Positions 6,177 through 6,178 of a stretch of DNA of 6,178 bases are shown here, in pieces. Location: the NCBI GenBank assembly GCA_030627145.1, contig DAOUSQ010000065.1, positions 1 to 6,178 on the forward strand, written 5' to 3'. How positions within the stretch are numbered: the first letter of the stretch is position 1; each line of letters opens with the position of its first letter. The notes under the pieces were generated by a model, which was not told the DNA's origin, did not search any database, and worked only from the letters and a program-made list of their open reading frames with translations. Position numbers and translations under genes: made by a program. The DNA is from Syntrophomonadaceae bacterium. GTDB lineage: Bacteria > Bacillota_B > Syntrophomonadia > Syntrophomonadales > Syntrophomonadaceae.

Positions 6177-6178
6177 GT

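Noticed and set aside
1..6178. CRISPR array, transposon, tRNA or phage signal
   Set aside because: I saw no regularly spaced repeats, transposase motifs, cloverleaf structures or phage genes on either strand.

Overview
The window reads as an AT-rich chromosomal segment of a low-GC, probably anaerobic, Gram-positive-type bacterium. A Clostridia-like lineage is the best guess. The reasons are the low GC, strong AAGGAG-type ribosome binding sites, TTG start use, a DUF4080-type cobalamin/radical SAM protein, and a two-gene glcD-glcF 2-hydroxyacid dehydrogenase unit of the kind common in Clostridia. The lineage is an inference; no rRNA or other marker gene is present.

Layout. (1) Bases 3-236 (+) are the 3' end of a response-regulator receiver domain that enters from the left edge. 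Its final coiled-coil linker appears to be cut by a frameshift at a run of seven A. (2) Bases 277-2028 (-) encode a 583-residue B12-binding-domain radical SAM protein that starts at TTG. (3) Bases 2067-2087 hold a compact rho-independent terminator, oriented for the minus strand, between the radical SAM gene and murB. (4) Bases 2122-3021 (-) are murB, the peptidoglycan-precursor reductase. (5) Bases 3022-3311 are an AT-rich divergent intergenic region with an extended -10 promoter and two small inverted repeats in front of the next operon. (6) Bases 3312-4712 (+) encode a GlcD-like FAD-linked 2-hydroxyacid dehydrogenase, and 4746-6056 (+) a GlcF-like Fe-S/CCG-domain protein, 33 bases apart and surely one operon. 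(7) Bases 6057-6178 are an AT-rich tail ending in a near-perfect 20-base palindrome at the right edge.

How the genes fit together. GlcD-like and GlcF-like proteins are expected to form one complex. It would oxidise a 2-hydroxyacid (D-lactate or glycolate are the usual candidates) at FAD and pass electrons through two 4Fe-4S clusters and the CCG domains to an acceptor that cannot be named from this window. No glcE, EtfAB or lactate permease lies beside them here. MurB is housekeeping and its proximity is probably incidental. The radical SAM protein has no informative partner.

I see no CRISPR array, transposase, tRNA, rRNA or evident defence system. The points most worth a second look are the broken receiver gene, the uncharacterised cobalamin radical SAM enzyme, the putative operator/leader structure of the glcDF operon, and the edge palindrome, which may be a dispersed repeat.
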